DNA from: Azohydromonas caseinilytica
GTDB lineage: Bacteria > Pseudomonadota > Gammaproteobacteria > Burkholderiales > Burkholderiaceae_C
Reading direction: 5' to 3'
DNA length: 64,000 nt
Assembly (NCBI RefSeq): GCF_012927045.1
Contig: NZ_JABBFW010000028.1
Location: forward strand, 1-64,000
Shown here in pieces: positions 60,452 to 64,000 of the stretch. A program made the translations under genes and the position numbers. Each line of letters opens with the position of its first letter. Position 1 is the stretch's first letter. Below the pieces are notes generated by a model, which ran no database searches, was not told the DNA's origin, and saw only the letters and a list, made by a program, of their open reading frames with translations.

Positions 60452-62083
60452 ATGGCTGCCAAGCAACTGCTGTTTCATGACGAGGCGCGCGACAAGATCC
60501 GCCGCGGCATGCAGGCCCTGGCCGACGCGGTGAAGGTGACCCTCGGCCCCCGGGGCCGCACGGTCATCCTCGACCGCGAGTTCGGCGCGCCGCAGATCGT
60601 CAACTCCGGCGTCGTGGTGGCGCGGTCCATCGAGCTGGAGGACCGCTTCGAGAACATGGGCGCGCAGCTGCTGCGCGAGGTGGCCGCGCGCACCAGCGAG
60701 ATGGCCGGCGACGGCACCACCACGGCCACCGTGCTGGCGCACGGCATGATCCAGGAGGGCCTGAAGTACCTGGCCGCCGGCATGAACCCGATGGAGCTCA
60801 AGCGTGGCATCGACCAGGCCGTCGAGCGCGTGGTGGCCGAGCTGGGGCGCATCGCCCAGCCCTGCGCCAGCGCGCAGGAGATCGAGCATGTGGCCGCCAT
60901 CTCGGCCAACAACGACCGCTCCATCGGCGAGCTCGTGGCGCGCGCGATGGACAGGGTCGGCCGTGAAGGCGCGGTATCGATCGAGGACGGCTCGGGCATG
61001 GTCAGCGAGCTGGAGGTGGTGGAAGGCCTGCAGTTCGATCGCGGCTACCTCTCGCCCTACTTCATCAACAGCGCCGAGCGCCAGGCGGCCGTGCTGCAGG
61101 ATGCGGCCATCGTGCTGTGCGACCAGCGCCTGTCCTCGGTGAAGGACTTGGTGCCGGTGCTGGAGGCCGCCGCCAAGGCCGGCACGCCGCTGCTGGTGAT
61201 CGCCGAGGAGGTGGACGCCGAGGCGCTGGCCACGCTGGTGGTCAACACCATCCGCGGCGTGCTCAAGACCTGCGCCGTCAAGGCGCCGGGCTTCGGCGAC
61301 CGGCGCAAGGCCCTGCTGCAGGACCTCGCCGCGATCACCGGCGCGCAGGTGATCTCCGAGGAGCTGGGCCTGGGCCTGGCCAAGGCCGGCATGGAGCACC
61401 TGGGCCGCGCGCGGCGCGTGGAGGTGGACAAGGACCGCACCACCATCATCGGCGGCGCGGGCAATGCGGCGGCCATCCGGGAGCGCGTGGCGGCGCTCAA
61501 GCGCCAGCGCGAGACGCTGTCCAGCGAATACGAACGCAAGCAGCTCGACGAGCGCATCGCCAAGCTCGGTGGCGGCGTGGCCCTGATCAAGGTCGGCGCG
61601 GCCACGGAAACCGAACTCAAGGAGCGCAAGCTGAGGGTGGAGGACGCGCTGCACGCCACGCGCGCCGCCGTGGACGAAGGCATCGTTCCCGGCGGCGGCG
61701 TGGCGCTGCTGCGCGCGCGCCGGTGCCTGCAGGGCCTGACGCTGCCCGCGCTGGACCAGCAGTCGGGGCTGCGCATCGTGATGCGCGCGCTGGAGGAGCC
61801 GCTGCGGCGCATCGTCGGCAATGCCGCCGACGAGCCCTCCATCGTGCTGCACAAGGTGGAGGAGGCCGACGCGCCCGGCTACGGCTACAACGCCGCCACC
61901 CGCGAGTACGGCGATCTGCTGCAGATGGGCGTGATCGACCCAGCCAAGGTCACACGCCTGGCGCTGCAGAACGCCGCCTCGATTGCCAGCCTGGTGCTCA
62001 CCACCGACTGCCTGATCGCCAACGCACCGCAGAAGGAGCCGGCCGCCTCGCCAGCGGCGGGCAATCAGCCCGAGATGTTCTGA
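60452..62083 (+). CDS. groEL: Chaperonin GroEL, orphan copy
   Basis: A 543-residue Hsp60: [17 protein letters not shown], the ATP motif [50 protein letters not shown] and [12 protein letters not shown]. It lacks the Gly-Met-rich C-terminal tail of housekeeping GroEL (it ends GNQPEMF) and has no groES beside it. ATG 60452 with GGAGGA at good distance. It is controlled by a FixK-type box rather than CIRCE, so this is probably a special low-oxygen chaperonin that uses GroES from elsewhere. Confidence 0.93.
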   Translation: MAAKQLLFHDEARDKIRRGMQALADAVKVTLGPRGRTVILDREFGAPQIVNSGVVVARSIELEDRFENMGAQLLREVAARTSEMAGDGTTTATVLAHGMIQEGLKYLAAGMNPMELKRGIDQAVERVVAELGRIAQPCASAQEIEHVAAISANNDRSIGELVARAMDRVGREGAVSIEDGSGMVSELEVVEGLQFDRGYLSPYFINSAERQAAVLQDAAIVLCDQRLSSVKDLVPVLEAAAKAGTPLLVIAEEVDAEALATLVVNTIRGVLKTCAVKAPGFGDRRKALLQDLAAITGAQVISEELGLGLAKAGMEHLGRARRVEVDKDRTTIIGGAGNAAAIRERVAALKRQRETLSSEYERKQLDERIAKLGGGVALIKVGAATETELKERKLRVEDALHATRAAVDEGIVPGGGVALLRARRCLQGLTLPALDQQSGLRIVMRALEEPLRRIVGNAADEPSIVLHKVEEADAPGYGYNAATREYGDLLQMGVIDPAKVTRLALQNAASIASLVLTTDCLIANAPQKEPAASPAAGNQPEMF

Positions 62084-62235
62084 GCTCGGCTTCAGCCTGC
62101 CTCGTTGCCGACGGCGTGTTCGCCGCTCATGAATAGGATTCGGCCAGAGTGGATTTGCGAGCTTGGATATGCGCTCCGCGTCGCAAGCACCGCGTGGAGC
62201 CCGGCCGGCTCGGGATGTGGCCGGGCCGCCGCGCC

Positions 62236-63258
62236 TTACTTGCCGCTGCCGCGCACCTTGGCAAGCTCGGCGTTGAGCTCGCTCATCAGCGGCTCGCCGA
62301 CGTCCTTGGCGTACTTCTCCACCACCGGCTTGATGCGCTCGCGCACCTTGGCCACCTCGGCGGGCGGCAGCTCCGCCACCTTCATGCTCTTCTTGAGCAC
62401 GTCCAGCGACTTCGCGTCCTCGGCGCGGGCGAACTGGCGCTGGTAGGCCTGCGACTCGGCCGCCGCCTGCCGGATGATCTGCTGCTCGTCCGGGGACAGC
62501 TTGTCCCAGGCCTTGCGGCCGATCAGGATCGACAGCGGGCTGTAGATGTGCCGGGTGAGCGACAGGTAGGGCTGGACCTCGTAGAACTTGGACAGCTCGA
62601 TGCTCTTGAGCGGGTTTTCCTGCCCGTCCACGGCCTTGGTCTCCAGCGCCGAGTACACCTCCGGGAAGGGCATCGGCACCGCGTTGGCGCCCAGGATGTT
62701 GAACAGGTCGATGTAGATGGGCGACTGCACCACGCGGATCTTCAGGCCCTTGAAGTCGTCGGCCTTGGCCACCGGGTGGCGGCTGTTGGTGAGGTTGCGG
62801 AAGCCCAGCTCCCAGTAGCCCAGCGGCACCAGGCCCTTGTCCACCAGCTTCTCGCCCAGCTTGCGGCCGATGGGGCCATCGACCACCGCGTCCGCCTCGC
62901 GCCCGTTGTTGAACTGGAACGGCAGGTCGAAGAGCACGAACTCCTTGACCTGGCCGGACAGCAGCCCCGAGCTCAGCGCCGTGAGATCGACCACCCCGCC
63001 CTGCAGCGCGGACACCACCTGCAGGTCGCCGCCCAGCGTGCCGTTGGGGAACAGCTTCACGCTGATCTTGCCGCCGCTCTTCTGGCTCACCAGGTCGGCG
63101 AACTTCTGGGCGCCCACGCCGATGGGATGGTCCTTGGCGCTCTGGAAGGCGAAGCGCAGCGTGCGCTCCTTGATGTCGGCGGCGTGGCCGGCGGAAGCCG
63201 CCAGCAGCAGGGCCGCCGCGGCGACCATGGCGCGGCGCATGCCCGAAAACGTCTTCAT
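62236..63258 (-). CDS. TRAP transporter solute-binding protein DctP family
   Basis: A 340-residue periplasmic protein: signal peptide to about residue 27, then LRFAFQSAKDHPIGVGAQKF, GKISVKLFPNGTLGGDLQ, LKIRVVQSPIYIDLFNILGA with the conserved Arg that binds a carboxylate, and DGQENPLKSIELSKFYEV. It captures an organic acid (C4-dicarboxylate-like) for a TRAP permease encoded outside the window. It follows the DapA-like gene with a 25-base gap, so the aldolase and transporter probably handle the same sugar-acid. Confidence 0.9.
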   Translation of the reverse strand: MKTFSGMRRAMVAAAALLLAASAGHAADIKERTLRFAFQSAKDHPIGVGAQKFADLVSQKSGGKISVKLFPNGTLGGDLQVVSALQGGVVDLTALSSGLLSGQVKEFVLFDLPFQFNNGREADAVVDGPIGRKLGEKLVDKGLVPLGYWELGFRNLTNSRHPVAKADDFKGLKIRVVQSPIYIDLFNILGANAVPMPFPEVYSALETKAVDGQENPLKSIELSKFYEVQPYLSLTRHIYSPLSILIGRKAWDKLSPDEQQIIRQAAAESQAYQRQFARAEDAKSLDVLKKSMKVAELPPAEVAKVRERIKPVVEKYAKDVGEPLMSELNAELAKVRGSGK

Positions 63259-63283
63259 GTCCTGTCTCCTTGCTTGGGCGTGA

Positions 63284-64000
63284 TCACGCCGTCTTCGAAA
63301 CCTGGGCGACCTTGGCGCGCATCGCCTCGGTGCCCGCGACGATGCGGTCCAGCACCTCGTCCAGCGCCCAGAACTTCTCGCGGATGTCGTAGCCGATGGC
63401 GCGGCAATGGATGGAGCCGAAGGTGCCCAGGCGCTGGTGGTAGAGCTTGGCCAGCGCCGGGTAGCCCAGCGACTCGCTCACCGCCGCCAGCACCAGGAAG
63501 GTCCGCAGCTCCTCGGCCAGCGCCGGCTGCTCGGGGCCCGAGGTGCGCAGCCACTGGTAGAGGTCGGGGTGGAAATTGGTGAACACGCCCGTGAAGCCGC
63601 GCGAGCCGGCCTTCATGGCCTCGTAGGCGATGGCGGCGTTGGCATTGACGACGGCCAGCGGCGACCCCGCCGCCAGCGCGACGCGACGCTTGACCGTCTC
63701 CAGGTCACAGGACACGTCCTTCAGCAGCACGAAGCGGCCGGTGTCGATGCAGGCCTTCAGCTCCGTGTCGGACAGCAGCCGCCGGTAGGGCGCCGGGCAT
63801 TCGTACAGGCCCAGCGGCATGTCGGCGGGCAGGCGCTGGAGCAGCCAGTCCAGGTTGCCCAGGAAGGTGTCGGTGCCCTTGTGGTGCGGGTCGAGGTGGT
63901 TCGTGACCAGCACCACGGCGTCGGCGCCGCTCTCAGCCGCGGCGGTGAGCTCCTGCACCTGGCCGAAAGGGTCGTCGCTGACATGGCCCGACACCACCAC
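63284..64000 (-). CDS. DapA/N-acetylneuraminate-lyase-family aldolase (partial)
   Basis: At least 238 residues; the N-terminus lies beyond the window end. ADAVVLVTNHLD, PLGLYECPAPYRRLL (conserved Tyr), RFVLLKDVSCDLETVKRR with the Schiff-base Lys, and AVVNANAAIAYEAMKAGSRG follow the DHDPS/NAL fold. Such enzymes cleave 2-keto-3-deoxy sugar acids or related compounds. It is the upstream gene of the TRAP binding protein. Confidence 0.85.
   Translation of the reverse strand: MVVSGHVSDDPFGQVQELTAAAESGADAVVLVTNHLDPHHKGTDTFLGNLDWLLQRLPADMPLGLYECPAPYRRLLSDTELKACIDTGRFVLLKDVSCDLETVKRRVALAAGSPLAVVNANAAIAYEAMKAGSRGFTGVFTNFHPDLYQWLRTSGPEQPALAEELRTFLVLAAVSESLGYPALAKLYHQRLGTFGSIHCRAIGYDIREKFWALDEVLDRIVAGTEAMRAKVAQVSKTA

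Overview
ORGANISM. The window is very GC-rich (mostly about 68-70% by eye), with short intergenic gaps, many overlapping stop/start pairs and protein families typical of Betaproteobacteria, order Burkholderiales (probably Comamonadaceae or a close relative). Examples are sarcosine oxidase SoxAG with a GbdR-type regulator, DUF1840, DUF2254, DUF3014, a YeeE/YedE-BigR sulfide locus, QseBC-type regulators and a TRAP binding protein. No rRNA, tRNA, CRISPR or intact mobile element was seen.

LAYOUT. 1-4.6 kb: the end of a sarcosine oxidase operon (soxA partial, soxG), two FolB-like genes and a GbdR-like AraC regulator; 2.8-4.8 kb has visibly lower GC. 5.0-9.6 kb: a semialdehyde dehydrogenase, divergent from a MarR regulator, a Bcr/CflA drug exporter and a metallo-hydrolase. 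9.6-21 kb: a decay zone in which intact genes (copper-binding Csp, DUF1840, DUF2254, a YbdK ligase, two cation/proton antiporters, DUF3014) alternate with fragments of a transposase, cytochrome bd oxidase, CDF exporter, AI-2E transporter, DUF421 protein, MscS channel, formate/nitrite transporter and NhaP antiporter. 22-36 kb: a sulfur and redox block. It holds persulfide dioxygenase-type hydrolases, two YeeE/YedE half-transporters, a BigR/SqrR repressor, a DUF442-sulfide:quinone oxidoreductase fusion, DUF2892 and OsmC proteins, a QseBC-type two-component system, DsbD, a broken TlpA, DsbG, a DsrE-like protein and a TsdA-like dihaem cytochrome.

36-62 kb: a stress and low-oxygen island resembling in content the low-oxygen-activated (lxa) locus known in Burkholderia cenocepacia. 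It carries a PRPP-synthase-like enzyme, a phosphotransferase, a CheB-type esterase, a CBS protein, an ACP-adenylating-acyltransferase protein, universal stress proteins, an acs-E1alpha-flavodoxin-E1beta-E2-ACP operon, Hsp20, a truncated GlgC-type enzyme, a GMC oxidoreductase with an aldehyde dehydrogenase, a phosphoribosyltransferase, a CapA-like protein and an orphan GroEL. 62-64 kb: a TRAP solute-binding protein and a partial DapA-family aldolase.

HOW THE GENES WORK TOGETHER. The main new observation is a set of twelve near-identical palindromes of the form TTGM-N6-KCAA (the FixK/FNR box layout). All lie between 36.29 and 60.29 kb, nearly all in gaps between genes, and most sit 28-30 nt upstream of a plausible -10 hexamer on the strand of the next gene. 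They organise the island as divergent pairs (FAAL/USP, Hsp20/USP, PRTase/CapA, Hsp20 remnant/GroEL, probably APH/CheB) plus single promoters (CBS, acs operon), so much of the island looks like one oxygen- or redox-controlled regulon. Other regulatory sites read here are a MarR operator over the marR start, a QseB/PmrA-type TTAA-N7-TTAA box between the two-component system and dsbD, overlapping divergent promoters between bigR and its target operon, and a possible cation-responsive RNA leader before an Na+/H+ antiporter.
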